The notes under the pieces were generated by a model, which was given only the letters and a program-made list of their open reading frames with translations, did not search any database and was not told the origin of the DNA. DNA of 64,000 bases from Manis javanica (lineage: Eukaryota > Chordata > Mammalia > Pholidota > Manidae): positions 45,683,001 through 45,747,000 of the forward strand of contig NC_133161.1 of assembly GCF_040802235.1 (NCBI RefSeq), written 5' to 3'. Position numbers and translations under genes: made by a program. How positions within the stretch are numbered: position 1 is the stretch's first letter; each line of letters opens with the position of its first letter. This document shows, piece by piece, positions 49,376 to 60,860 of the stretch.

Positions 49376-49559
49376 TTCTGCTGACAAATACATCTTTTCT
49401 TCCCTTCTTACCACTAGTCTGAATTTATTCCATCTTGTACTGCTTTACAGTCAAAATGGTATGATTTTGGAAGAGATGGGAAGTAAAACTGATAGCTTAA
49501 TTTGACATTTTAACCGGAAGTGTCACAGATTTCAAAAAGAGGGTTATTAAATATAAAGA

Positions 49560-50570
49560 ACAGAGACTTCCACTTCCAGTTAGAATGTAGAAGGATGAAA
49601 AAGATTTTCAATCTCATAGTAGTCACAAAAAAACCTAGACAAAATTAAAATAGTATTTTTCTGTAGGGTTAGTGAAGAGTTATTGGTTAAGGAATCCTTG
49701 GTGAACTAAATTCTAGAGAGAAATGAAAATTTTATAAATAAGCAGATAACCACAGCAGCTTCCCAGGTCAACTCAGTTCTAGTGGGAATCAGAATGATCA
49801 GCCACTCACCTTAACTACTAAAGGAAAGGATGGTACTCTTGGAGCAAAATAAAACAAACAATATTAAGCTTCAGTCTTCATTGTTCTAATACACACAATA
49901 TCTAGAATGCAATAAAAATTATGAGATGTGGAGAAGCAAGAAAATGTGACCCATAATCAAGAGAAAACCACGGTTAATAGAAGCAGATGAATGGATGACT
50001 CAGCTACTGGAATTAGTAGATAAAGAATGTAAAACTACTATAATGAACGGCAAAGAATTTAAAGGACAATGTGGATTTAACAGGTGAAGAATTGGGTTAT
50101 TTTAAGAGAAAGAAATGGAAACTCTAAAAGAGAAGCAAATAGGAATTCTAGAACTTGAAAACTACAGATATCTGAAATAAAAATTCAATGGGATTGACAT
50201 AAAATTGCACACTGAAGAAAGAATTAGTGAGCTTGAAAATAGGTTAATTAAAATAGTGGAGAGAAAAAAAAGATTTTTTAGTAAGTATACACTATTAGTG
50301 TTCTGTGGTATTAAGAAGTCTAACAAAAGTGAAATTGAAGTGCCAGTAGGAGAAAAGGAAAAGAACAGAAAAATAAATCGAAGGAACAGTAGTTAGATGT
50401 TTCCAAATTTGATGAGAACCATCAACCTACAGATTCCAGAATCTCAATTGAACCCCAAGTAGTATATCGTAGTCAAACTGCTGAAAACTAATCAGCTAGG
50501 GGAAAAAAGGAGGCATATATACAGGGAACAGTGATAAAAAATGATTATTAACAGTTCAGAAGAAAAATAT
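49560..50570 (+). mobile_element. L1/HAL1-type LINE, 5' side and ORF1 region
   Basis: 'atctagaatgcaataaaaat', 'gaaaatgtgacccataatca', 'ggatgactcagctactggaa', 'aagaaagaattagtgagctt' and 'ttccaaatttgatgagaacc' form the sense order of old L1 ORF1. Indels and stops break the ORF1 coiled-coil frame. Confidence 0.8.
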
Positions 50571-50880
50571 GTTTATGCTAAGTGAAACATGCCAGTCACA
50601 AAAGGACAAATTCTTTGCTTCCACTCATCTGAAGTACTTAGAGTAGTCAGATTCATAGAGATGGAAGGTAAAAGGATGGTTACATGGGGACGGGGGTGGA
50701 GGGGGGATGGAGGGTTAGCGTTTCATGGGTATAGCATTTCAGTTTTGGAAGATGAGAAAAGGTTGGAAATGGATGGTGGTGGTGCTTGCACCACAAGAAA
50801 GTACTTAATGCCACTGAACTCTACACTTTAAAATGGTTAAAATGGTACATTACCACAATTTTAAAAAGTAAGTAATTTTT
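50571..50880 (+). mobile_element. L1 LINE 3' end, sense
   Basis: 'gctaagtgaaacatgccagt', 'cacaaaaggacaaattcttt', 'gattcatagagatggaaggt', 'cttaatgccactgaactcta' and 'cactttaaaatggttaaaat' are L1 3' landmarks. The ORF2 region between ORF1 and this end is missing, so the copy is internally deleted or HAL1-like. Confidence 0.85.
50686..50714 (+). other. G-quadruplex motif in the L1 3' UTR
   Basis: Four G runs (GGGG, GGGGG, GGGGGG, GGG) are separated by loops of 2, 4 and 5 bases. Confidence 0.7.
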
Positions 50881-51039
50881 GGAGAAGTAAGCCAGCATAT
50901 AATGGAATGGCATGTTTAAATACCGAAAGGTAAAAAACAACAACAGCCACAAAAACCCCCAAACACTGGACTTTAGAATATAGTGAGTGAGAATATTCTC
51001 AAATGATGGTGTAGGAGTGAAAAGCTTTCCTTTCTTCTC

Positions 51040-51895
51040 TTCTATGTTTTTTGGTTGGTCTAAAATTAAATTGACATAAAACAGATTAACAGGAGAATAA
51101 CAATTAATTATATTTGTATGGGAGCTCAAAAATATGAGACTCAAGGCCAAGTTGGGTAATTGAAGTTCGTATGCCATCCTGAGCTAAGGAGTGGAATAGG
51201 GGCTTGGGGTGTCCAAGTGGAAGATAATGTGCAGGATGATAAGAACAGAAGCCTGCTACCTAGATATTTTCTGCTCTATGGCCATTCAGATGATAGGTTA
51301 TCTGTGATAATAGCTCTCTTTCTGGGCCAGGCCCTGTATCTGAATTCTTCTAGATAAGGGAGAGATAAAAGTTTTTCTTGAACCTGCTGGTCTTGATTAC
51401 TCTCAGCTCAAAACAATCCACAGGCCAAAGTAGCACATCTTGGGGCAGCCTATTCTTCTCCCCTTCAAGGGTGAAATAATGATGTTGAAAAGCTGTTCCT
51501 TTCTCTTTTTTTTTTTTGCTCCTTCTAGGATTCCAGTTACACTTTTTGTTAGTGTGGGGCTGAAGGGAATGATACCATGTGAAAAATAAGGCCTACAAAA
51601 AGAATGAAAAGCATTGAAAAAGGTAAATATATGCAATACAAATACAAAATAATATACTTAAAAACAATTATTAAATTCTTTCACAACTAATGAAAAACAT
51701 ATTGGGTATATATGAATACTGTAATACATACAGAAGTATTGCACAAGAAAATGAGAGGATACTGTTTTCAGGTGTTTATATTATACACAAAGTGCTTTAG
51801 TGTTGACTCAGAGTAGACTGGGATATTGCAAGGATGCATGTTTTAATCCCTACAGCAGCCACAGAAAAAGAAACAACAGCCAATAGAAGAGGTAA
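51040..51895. other. Intergenic sequence, possible old retroviral-type debris at the start
   Basis: 'aaacagattaacaggagaat' (about 51080) recalls ERV1-derived repeats, but not enough to name it. The rest is unique. Confidence 0.3.
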
Positions 51896-51899
51896 AATG

Positions 51900-52345
51900 G
51901 TTTGTTAAAAATATTCAATCATCCAAAAGAAAGCAATGTAGGAATAAAAAAGAGCAAAGAACATCAAATGAATACTACTCAGATACTAAAAAAATAAATT
52001 ATTGATATTCTCAATAACATGGATACATTATGCTAATAAAATACGTATTTTTCTAAGTGAAAGAGCAAAGCCTAAAATTATTATGATTCCATTGTAAGAA
52101 ATTCTGGAAGAAACCACACTGCAGGAATAGAAATAAGATTAAAGTTTGTTATTATGGCTTAAGCATGAAAGAACAGTTTTGACTACCAAGTTGAAATTTG
52201 GTTTAATGTTTGTAGTGAAGGGACTATATCCTAACTGTGATGGTTGTCAAAGCATGCTATCATTTGTCAAAACTCATATAACTGTACACCAAAAAAGGAG
52301 AAACTTACTATATGTAAATTAAAATTTAAAAAATAATGGGGATCA
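51900..52345 (+). mobile_element. L1 LINE 3' end, sense (diverged)
   Basis: 'ttatgattccattgtaagaa', 'catttgtcaaaactcatata' and 'actgtacaccaaaaaaggag', then 'tatatgtaaattaaaattt', are old L1 3' words. Confidence 0.65.
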
Positions 52346-52449
52346 CAAAAAAATGAAATTTATTCTAAAAGCTCTTTAAAATCTTCTCTATGTAAAAATA
52401 ATCCTAACTAAAATTCCTAAAAGAAAACAGAAATTTTCAAAAAGTGGGT

Positions 52450-53180
52450 GAGAATTTGCAATGAGATCCTTTAGGGGAACACTACCGCTGGCAACCACTA
52501 GAGGCAGCACAGAGACGCCTAAAGCCCTTCTGCCAAACCCAGAAGATAAACAGCAAAAATCACAACCTCCCTCCTGCCTTTGGAATTTCCTTCAGAGAGC
52601 ACACTTTGCAATTCTGGGTTATTTCTTTTGTTTCACTCGTGTTTGGGAGGAAGATGGAGTGGGCCGATGTGACCGCAGAAGCATTCCAAGCGTGTGCTTG
52701 AGGCCTCCTAGGTTTAGAGGGCCCTGCCCGGGTGGGGAGAGCCCCAGATCTCTCCGTAGGGGAAATGTGGAAAGGTGGAGCGGGAGCTTTCTGGGTGGGC
52801 ATGGCTAAGCTTTCTAACCCTCTCACTGGTGCCTGTGGATTGGAGTTGGAAACGTGGGATGGGACAGAAAATCGGAACAGCTTGCTTAGTGGTGCGGGAT
52901 GCCCGGGAGGGCGGGATCGGCTGAGGGAGAGAGTAGGAGGAGAGACTGGAGAAAGACCAGGATGAAGAAAAGGGCAAGTGTCTGAGCAGATGCCAGTCCA
53001 TCCTCACCTCATCTTTCTCTCTCTGTCTCTCTTCTCTTCTCATTCTCAACCCCACCCCCAATCTTGCATATTCCCTCCTGTCCTGTGCGTTCCTGTCTCT
53101 TCATTCCTCTTACAACCAGTCAGCTGGATAACACGTAGTCACTGCATGTGGTGGAGAGGAGAGCGAAGCAGTGAAGGAGG
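52450..53180. other. CpG-enriched unique block
   Basis: This repeat-free GC-rich segment has many CpGs in 52640-52930 (for example GGGCGGGATCGG at about 52910), followed by a CT-rich stretch (53010-53110). No gene was recognised. It resembles a weak CpG island and could hold a promoter or enhancer. Confidence 0.45.
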
Positions 53181-53184
53181 ATGG

Positions 53185-53590
53185 ATTGGTTTCCTGGGGC
53201 TGCCGTAACAAATCCCCACAACTTGGTGGCTTAAAACAACACAAGTTCTGGAAGCCAAAAGGCTGAAATCGAACTATTGGCAGGCTGGACTTCCTCCAAG
53301 ATCTCTAGGGGAGAAGCCTTCCTTGCCTCTTCCAGCTTCTGGTGGCTCCATGCAGTTTTTGGGTTGGGAGTACCTAACTCCAATCTCTGTCTCTCTCTCC
53401 TCATGGCCTTCTCTTTCCTCATGTGTCTCTTACAAGGATGCTATTGGATTTAGGGCCCACCCGGATAATCCGGGATGATCTCATTTTAAGAATCCTAACT
53501 TTTGAATCAGCAAAGATAATTTTTCCAGATAAAGTCATATTCATAAGCTCTGAGAGTTAGGATATGCTTTTTTTCAACCCATGACAACTG
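53185..53590 (-). repeat. MLT1-type MaLR LTR, antisense
   Basis: 'tttcctggggctgccgtaac', 'aacttggtggcttaaaacaa', 'ttccagcttctggtggctcc', 'tggatttagggcccacccgg' and 'ttcaacccatgaca' are ordered antisense MLT1 landmarks. Confidence 0.85.
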
Positions 53591-53869
53591 AGATCCCAAC
53601 CTCCAGACAATGTTTAGGTCTTTTGTTCTCACTCATTCGATAAAGACAAATGGTTACTGTTGATGAACTATAATTTAGCCTCATACTAGAACAAGTAAGA
53701 AGTAAATGCAATCTGTGAGTCCTGTACTTAAGAAATTGATAGTCTGATTGGAGATTTACAATAAATCCTCAAAAAAAAAGAAACCTAACATATCACAAGA
53801 AAGTGAAAGAATGTAAGAGTTTGATAATGTCATGCAAAAATGTAATTAAAAATAATCTAGTTGGAGAAA

Positions 53870-54370
53870 CAAGACTAAAGTCTCTCTTGATTAAAGAACA
53901 ACTGAACAATGACATGATAGAAAAATGGACAAAGGATACAGAGAATTGTCTTAAACAATATAGAAATTAAATGTTTCAGAAGATGTTTCAGCTTACTCAT
54001 AAGAGAAATTCAAACTAAAACTACTTAAAACTAAAGCTATACCATTTCTTACCTACTACATAGCTAAAATCCAAAAGTTTGATAATATTCTCTTGGTGAG
54101 GCATGGACAGTCATTTTTTACACCTTACTGTTGAAGTGTAAAGTGGTAGAACCCTTATAGTGGCAATTTGACAACATCTATAAAATTTGTCTGTAAAAAA
54201 TGGTGAAGTAGACATTCTTTGACCCAGCATGCCTACTTCTGGGATTTTATTTTATGGAAAGATTTTTACAAGTGCAAAACCTATGTTCAAATTGTCCTTT
54301 ATTGCACTGTTATAAAGAGAAAATATTGGACATAAACCAAAGACTTCACAATAGAATGTGGGGAAATGTG
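53870..54370 (+). mobile_element. L1 ORF2 3' remnant, sense
   Basis: 'aaaaatggacaaaggataca', 'gagaaattcaaactaaaact', 'tgacccagcatgcctacttc' and 'cactgttataaagagaaaat' follow the end of L1 ORF2. The frame is broken. Confidence 0.65.
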
Positions 54371-55060
54371 ACTGTTAATGAAGGGTGAGAGCTCAGTATC
54401 AAGAAAGTCCTCTTGGGGGTCCCAGGACTCTTGTCACCCCTTCATGGACTTGTCCATTTTTCTTCTCAAACAGCAACATCTTCGGTCCCAGTGTTTCTCT
54501 GCAGCCTGCCCTCTTCCTAATCTTGGTTTCTACAACAGTCTCTATGGAAAGGGATGAAAAACACTCTGAGTGCATACCTGAGAAGCACATGAACCACATG
54601 TCCACTTTCACCTGGAGGCTGTTGTGGTCAGGCTGACATAAACATGCAGGGCCTGGATCCATCACAGCCAATGAAACTATTTGTTTGGGATAAAAAAGTC
54701 TGATAAACCCTGGGTCTGTCCCCTTCAGGGGAAATATAGGTACATGTGCACACCCTGCCTCCAATCCCCCCCCCACCACATACACAAATTCACATACCCA
54801 CTCACTTACTGTGAAGTCTAGCCCATTAGGAATCGATTCACTAGGAAAGGCCTCATCATGCATTGCCCCACATCAATGTATTTGTGTTTCCAGACTCAGT
54901 CCATCTTTCCTGGGGCAGAATCACAAAACACTGGAGAAAGCATACGATTTGATTCAGAAGATTCAGCTCTTTAGCACATACTAAAGTGGTCACTTAACTT
55001 TTCTGTGATTCTATTTTTCTTCAACAAATCGGGAGTAAAAGTAATATCTGCCCAATTAGT
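54371..55060. other. Unique intergenic sequence
   Basis: An ATG-started antisense frame of 154 codons (54399-54863) shows no family resemblance and is treated as chance. Confidence 0.4.
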
Positions 55061-55064
55061 AAGC

Positions 55065-55379
55065 ATTTGCTGGCCAACAAGCTACCCTAAAACTGAGTAG
55101 CTTAAAATACTAATGATTCATTTTGTGCATAATTCTATAGGTTACAACTTTAGACTGAGGTCAGCAGGGTAGTTCTGGCTTCATCTAGGTTTCCTCCTGT
55201 ATCTGCAGTCAGTGGCCAGGTTGGCTGGAGGCTGGCTGGTCTCAGTGGCCTCAACGGGACAGCTTGTCTCTGCTCTCTGTAGTCTCTCTCCTCTAGCAGC
55301 GTAGGCCAGACATGTTTCAAGTTGGAGGCAGGTCCCCAGAAAGAGTGAAGTTCACGAGGCTCCTTGAGGCCAAGACTGG
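55065..55379 (-). repeat. MLT1-type MaLR LTR, antisense, first half (split)
   Basis: 'acaagctaccctaaaactga', 'ataattctataggttacaac' and 'ctctctcctctagcagcgta', then 'gctccttgaggccaagact', are antisense MLT1 words. It resumes at 55782. Confidence 0.7.
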
Positions 55380-55781
55380 TGCTGTGGACTGAATTGTGGC
55401 CCCTCTTTGCCCCACAGCCCCCAATTCATATGTTAAAGCCCTAATCCCCAATGTGACTGTATTTGGAGATAGAACCTGTAAGAAAATAATAAAGATTAAA
55501 TGAGGTAATGAAGGTGGGGCCTTAATCCTCCAGGACTGGTGTCTTTATAAGAAGAGGAGAATACACTAGAGACCTCTCTCTTTATATGAGCACAGAGAAA
55601 AGGCCATCTGGGGTCATAGTGGGAAGACAGCTGTCTGCAAGCTAAGAAGAGAGGCATGACCAGAAACCCTGATGGCACTTGACCTTGGACTTCAAGCTTC
55701 CAGACTGTGAGAAAGTAAATTTCTGTTGTTAAAGCGGTCAGTCTATGGTATTTTGCTCTGATGCCCAAACAGAATAGTACA
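55380..55781 (+). repeat. MST/MLT1-type MaLR LTR, sense, nested
   Basis: A 402-bp LTR starts TGCTGTGGACTGAATTGTGG and ends AATAGTACA. It has the usual 'ccaattcatatgttaaagcc', 'ggactggtgtctttataaga' and 'gactgtgagaaagtaaattt' landmarks. It lies inside another MaLR LTR. Flanks ACTGG and CTTGG may be a decayed 5-bp target duplication. Confidence 0.85.
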
Positions 55782-55930
55782 CTTGGAGTTGACATAATAT
55801 CACTTCTACCACCTTCCACTGGTCAAAGACAAAGGGTTGGGAAATAGACTTCACATCTTGATGGGAGGAGCTGCAGTCACGTATCAGAGGCATGGAGATA
55901 GGAATAATAATCTAAAACATCTTCTGAGCA
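55782..55930 (-). repeat. MLT1-type MaLR LTR, antisense, second half
   Basis: 'acttctaccaccttccactg', 'gtcaaagacaaagggttggg' and 'cttgatgggaggagctgcag' complete the element begun at 55065. Confidence 0.7.
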
Positions 55931-57185
55931 CAAATTTTGTATGGATCACATGAAATTATGGATATGAAAGCACTTCCTTAATTGCAAAGTCCTGTGTAAA
56001 TGTTGATTCTCAGCAACATTTTGTCCTGCTCTGCAGCATTTGGGATATTTCCTAACTCCTAGTTGATGTAGTTACCTACCTAGGGCATTTTTCTGGGGGG
56101 AGTTAATAGAAGTCATTGCCTAATGTATGAAGTCCTATAATTCTTACAACTAACCAGAGAGGGAGTACTGGTTTAGGACAACAAGGTAGCATTTTCATAG
56201 CTTGAAAAGCCTGAAAATAAATATTTGAATGAATACCCCATTCAGTGAGTTCAGGGACAGGAATTTTGATGACTGGATGAATAGTAGAAAGAAAGGTTGC
56301 AAATCAGGTTGGATTTAGTGAATTTTGTCATCCACGTTCACCACTTCCTTGAGAGACCAAGGAAAAAAGGAGATCGCTGAGTCAAAGAGCCAGATTCCTG
56401 GGCAGGCAGATTTGTGATATTGCATCAGACTCTTTTCCATTGAAAGAGTTGCCCACGAGTCCTCAAGGCTGTGTCTGGGTTCACGAGTCTTCCCCCACAG
56501 CAGACTGACTGCCAGGGGAAGAGCACATTGTATGTCCCTCATCCTCTCCTGTCCTAGCACATAAGTACAAGCAGAAGCCCTCTAACAATCGTGATAAAGA
56601 GAGCCAATTCTGTTGGAATAGATTGTCTGGCCAGTTGGTATTTCTGCTCCAACTGAGAACAAGTTAAACTTTATAACATAGCACATTTCATCATTCTTTG
56701 GCAAGAGCAGACATGGGGTGGAGGTACACTGGTGCCCTGGAAGTGAGTCTGTGTTCCTTGAGAAGGGGATATTGAGGGTAAGGGATGGGACTTGCTGAAG
56801 AGAAGGATCCCCATTTTGACATGACTCTAGACTCCCCAGGGAGATTCTCCCTCCCCTCAAGGGCTGTTTCAGACTTTGTGACATCTCTTGAGCTCTGCAT
56901 GCTTGAGGAGGTAAGAAGCAGAAAATCATACTCTGCTGGTGGTCTCTCCTACATGTTGGCTCAAGCATCAGGTATGTTGGTCCAGAAGCAAAAGGGGTGA
57001 GTTGCTCAGGATTTGAAGCATGATTAACACCTTCAAATCATTCACAATACCTGAGATGTGATTAATTCCTCTAATTATCCTGAATGGTTCCTGAATGACC
57101 CAACAGCCACCTCCAAACTTTCACTGTTGCTATTATACTGTACTGCAGTAATATGATAAGTACAGACTAAGATGCTGTTTTCCCC
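55931..57185. other. Unique intergenic sequence
   Basis: No gene or confident repeat was recognised. Confidence 0.45.
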
Positions 57186-57189
57186 TGCA

Positions 57190-57295
57190 TGTGCAGTTTA
57201 GTTCATTGCATGGTACCTAATGGGCACATTGAATAAATAAAAGAATGAGTAAAATCAATAAACACTGAGTGAACAAATAAATAAATAAAGGACAC
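57190..57295 (+). repeat. L2/MIR 3' end with (AAAT)n
   Basis: 'ttcattgcatggtacctaat' and 'gggcacattgaataaataaa' match the sense L2 tail. An AAAT run follows at about 57275-57290. Confidence 0.55.
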
Positions 57296-57344
57296 AGCCA
57301 GGGATTAAATTTATGAAGTGTGTGAAGCACTAAAAAATATCTGT

Positions 57345-57425
57345 GTCTTCTTCATTTTTTATCCCAAGGCCCAACAGGAGTTTAAATATACTAAAAGCTC
57401 AGTAAATAGTTGATTTTCACTGAAG
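57345..57425 (+). repeat. L2 LINE 3' end fragment
   Basis: 'tctgtgtcttcttcattttt' and 'aaagctcagtaaatagttga' match the L2 3' tail. Confidence 0.5.
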
Positions 57426-58595
57426 TTACAGCATCTCCAAATCAAATAATTGCATTGTGAATACAAGACAGGTAATGTGTCCCCACAATTAACGGGTACA
57501 ATGGATAAAGTTCTACTCTTCATTCCTGAAAAGTTTTAGCTCTGTGCCCCTGTAGACTGAAAAGAACTGCCTCTTCCCTCCAAATACTGCCTGGTGCCTG
57601 CTATCTTGACTGTGCTAGGGTAAGGGTGGCTACAGCCCTTTTGTTCTCATTACAACCAACCAGGGGATGACAGGGCACTTCTTTCCAGAACTCTTATACC
57701 TGTTGGGACCCTTTTCAGTCTACATATCCTTCTTTGTGGCTGCCTATGCTCCCTCTGCCTTAATCTCTCTATGTAATTCCTGATAATTGTTCTGAGTGTA
57801 AAAGAAATTTAAAATATGTCCAAGGGTGAAGATGTGAGCAGGTGCCTTCAATAAAAACACACCCTCCTACAAAATCAGACTGAGACAGACTTCCCACAAA
57901 GGATGGTCTGCAAACACTCAGAGCTGTTCAGACACTGCAGGGAACAGCCAGTGAGTCACCTGAGGCCTGCCTTAAATTCCTACCATCATCACCTCTGCAA
58001 AAGTTGTCCTACATAATGTCCCCACCTGCATTAATACAGCAGTGGACAGCTTGAGGAAACCTTGTCATTTATGAGGATTAAGTTGTTCCTCATCTTTCAC
58101 CTATCTCTGAGATCAGAAATGCAGAGGGAATGGTCACCCCTATGGCTTTGGAGATGTTTTTTGCTGGTGTCTCCATCAGTACCCTAAGCCATACCTAGAC
58201 ATCCCTGAAACTTACCATTGCATCTCCCCACCAAGATAGTTGCCTCTTCACTTCCAGACTTTACCTCTCATTTTGGGGGATCTGGCAACATTTTAAAGGC
58301 ATTCAGTAAATAATCTCAAGTTCAGGGTACATTCTTAAATGTAAAGATGATAGTACAGACTCCCCGCCCCAGGACTCGAATCTATGGTTCTCCCTTTTTC
58401 TCCATTTCCTAGACCTTTTCCCCATGTCTACCTGTCCTTAAGCTTTGGGAACAACTAGGTCATAACCGGTTTTCTAAAATGCAGACCTCTTGGGGTTCCC
58501 TTAGGGAATGGAACCCCTACATTCCAGACAGTTTTTAAAGAAAAAGACTGAAATAATTTCTTCAGGCCGATCTCAAGCCATTACTCAGGAGTAAG
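57426..58595. other. Unique intergenic sequence
   Basis: No gene was recognised. Confidence 0.45.
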
Positions 58596-58597
58596 AA

Positions 58598-58770
58598 TAA
58601 AAACAACTCATATTACTGAGGGCTTTCCATGGGCCATGCAGTTTACCTCCAAGAGATATGCTTTCATGTGCACTTAGTTCACACAAAAACACCAAGAAGT
58701 GGTGTTGTCACTTCCATATACTCACAAGGCAAATAGCCGCAGAGGGAAGAGAGCTCCGCTAACATCCCGC
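58598..58770 (-). repeat. MIR SINE, antisense
   Basis: 'actgagggctttccatgggc' and 'tcacttccatatactcacaa', followed by 'gcaaatagccgcagaggga', follow antisense MIR order. Confidence 0.55.
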
Positions 58771-58884
58771 TTGGTGTGGTTGCTCAAGCAGCAGTAGGGC
58801 TCCCCAGAGCACCGCAAGTCTGTAAAGAAGGGGCATCTCTAAAGACGTTCATCAAGCTGTTGGGCCCTTGGAAAACCTGATCCC

Positions 58885-59300
58885 CAGAAGGCATTCCAGG
58901 CAGAGGGGAGAACATGTGCCAAGACCTGGGGAGAGAAGAAGGAAAGGTGCTCAGTGAACCCAAACAGGCCTGCTGTGGCTGGAAGGGAGAGTGTCTGCAG
59001 GAATGGCTGGGAGAGACAGAGCTGGAGAAACAGGCAAAGGCTGGACCTAGCCGGGCCCTTAGAGTGCTTTCAAGACTTCAGATTTATCTTGAGGGTCTTT
59101 TCTCATCAGAAGGTGTTAAAAAGGGGAAGGAGAGGTTTGGTTTAGCTTTCCATTTTAAAAAAGTTTCAAAATCTTGCTTTTTTAAAAGTCCCAGTCCAGG
59201 TTTCTGGCTTGAGCGATTGTGATCACTGAAGGAAGATGAGTGAGAGAGGAGGGAGAGTTCAGAAGCAGGCGGAATTACAGACACTAATGGGAAGTCTGCA
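58885..59300 (-). repeat. L2 LINE fragment, antisense
   Basis: 'aggcattccaggcagagggg', 'agaacatgtgccaagacctg' and 'tccaggtttctggcttgagc' are antisense L2 words. Open frames here are L2 debris. Confidence 0.75.
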
Positions 59301-60535
59301 GGTAGAAGAGACCTGTCAACAAGGTTAAGTGCTACACCAAGGTGTCTTAGGGTTTGGTCTCCAAAGGGACAAAGTCACCAGGCCTCAGTCATTTTAGGCT
59401 GATGCTACCCTTTCCCCATTCTTCCTCACTGGGAATAAATATAAATTCCAGTAAGATCTAGGAGGTTATGAACCTAATGGGAACGCATGTGCAATGGCTT
59501 GGAGGCAAGATGAGAAGGGAGGAGGGAGCACAGAGAACAGGTGAGAAGAACGATGCTGTAATGGGACAGCCAGCTTATCAATGACAAAGTTTGCCCTGGG
59601 CTGCACACTTGTTTCTAGTTTCAGGTACTTGTATGTTGACACCCAATGGTATAAAATACCCCTGGCCCCACTTTCTACTTGCCATGGAGATAAACCTAAG
59701 CTTATCCCAAGAAAGAATCTCCTAAATTTCTGTGTAAGTATAATAAAATGCTCCATAAGTAAAACAGATTTTTAAAAGATCACTTTCCCTTACTACATAC
59801 ATCAAACCAGCTTTTTGTGTATTTGCTTCTAGTCTGACTTACACAGCCAGGGAAAATAATAGTCTCTCTTTTTTTCATTAAAGGTCCTTTGTGGTCACTG
59901 GGTATTATTGTCCAATTTTAAAATTTATTCCTGTCCAGTTTATCTTTTATTTGAAATTCTTTCTGTTCATTTTTATTATTTACTTATTTCAGGGCACCAG
60001 CATTTACTTCCAAGCATCTCAGGAGAACTGCTTTTGACAAAGCTCTAGCCAATGCAACTGTTCATCAGGTGTATAGTTCCATTCTAAGGAGCTGACAAGG
60101 TCAATGTTGCTGAGTTCACATTGTTTCAAAGCAGAAAAATATTGCCCAGTGTTAAACTGAAGCAAAATGTCTTAATGCATATCTTGAAACACAAGTCAGA
60201 TGAACAATAGAAGCACCAACACAAAGGGATGTTCAGCTGACCTGTGAGTCACTGCTTAGCTACCAGGTTTGCAAGGAGAGTCACTGTAGCAAAAACTAAC
60301 TTGTGTATATATAATTATGGAGGTTATGAAAGTATTTTGCAAATACACCACTAGATTTTTGCCCCTGTTTTCATATCATTGGGAAGCAATATTAAAATCT
60401 CTTTAATGGTTTCCAAACATGTGGCTGAAATTTCATATGTAAGGGGATTTAAAGAAAATCAAAAGTCTGTCATCTAATTTGATTCAACGTTTTCCCTTTA
60501 TTTGTAAATTATCTTGACGTTTAAAAAATGTAAAT
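59301..60535. other. Unique intergenic sequence
   Basis: No gene or confident repeat was recognised. Confidence 0.45.
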
Positions 60536-60860
60536 CTATATACATGTTATGGGAATGTAATTAATCATCTGTAAAGAGTATAAATCCTAACAAGATACTT
60601 TGTCAAATTAGCTCATCTTACTTATGATCTTTTTATCCCACCAATTTTGCGTGGTTTCTGGTTTCACTGAGTTGGGATTAAATCAGTGCATTCCTCCCAC
60701 TGCATAATTAGGACTGCTTTAAAACTATGTAATTACAAACCTCAAGTGCAAATTGTGAATTGCACCCACTGTCATAACTGCCATTAGCATGGTTTTAAAT
60801 TCTTTCAGAACAGTGAGGTAAAGACGTCATGTTAGTAAGTTCCACTGCAGTATGTTTGCT
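60536..60860. other. AT-rich unique block with homeodomain-type motifs
   Basis: Repeat-free sequence with TAATTAATC, GCATAATTAGG and GTAATTACAAA cores and a CAAGTGCAAATTGTGAATTG stretch, 2.3-2.5 kb beyond the PRR15 stop codon. It has the look of a conserved non-coding element; conservation cannot be tested here. Confidence 0.3.

Noticed and set aside
52494..52509. CTCF-like CCACTAGAGGCAGCAC
   Set aside because: It lacks one G of the central GGG/GGC core, so the alignment to the CTCF motif slips; too weak to annotate.
52461..52808. 115-codon plus-strand frame in the CpG-enriched block
   Set aside because: An opposing frame of similar length overlaps it, composition explains both, and no homology was recognised.
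54399..54863. 154-codon minus-strand frame starting with ATG
   Set aside because: No domain, signal or family was recognised, and no splice or poly(A) context. A chance frame of this size is plausible in 64 kb.
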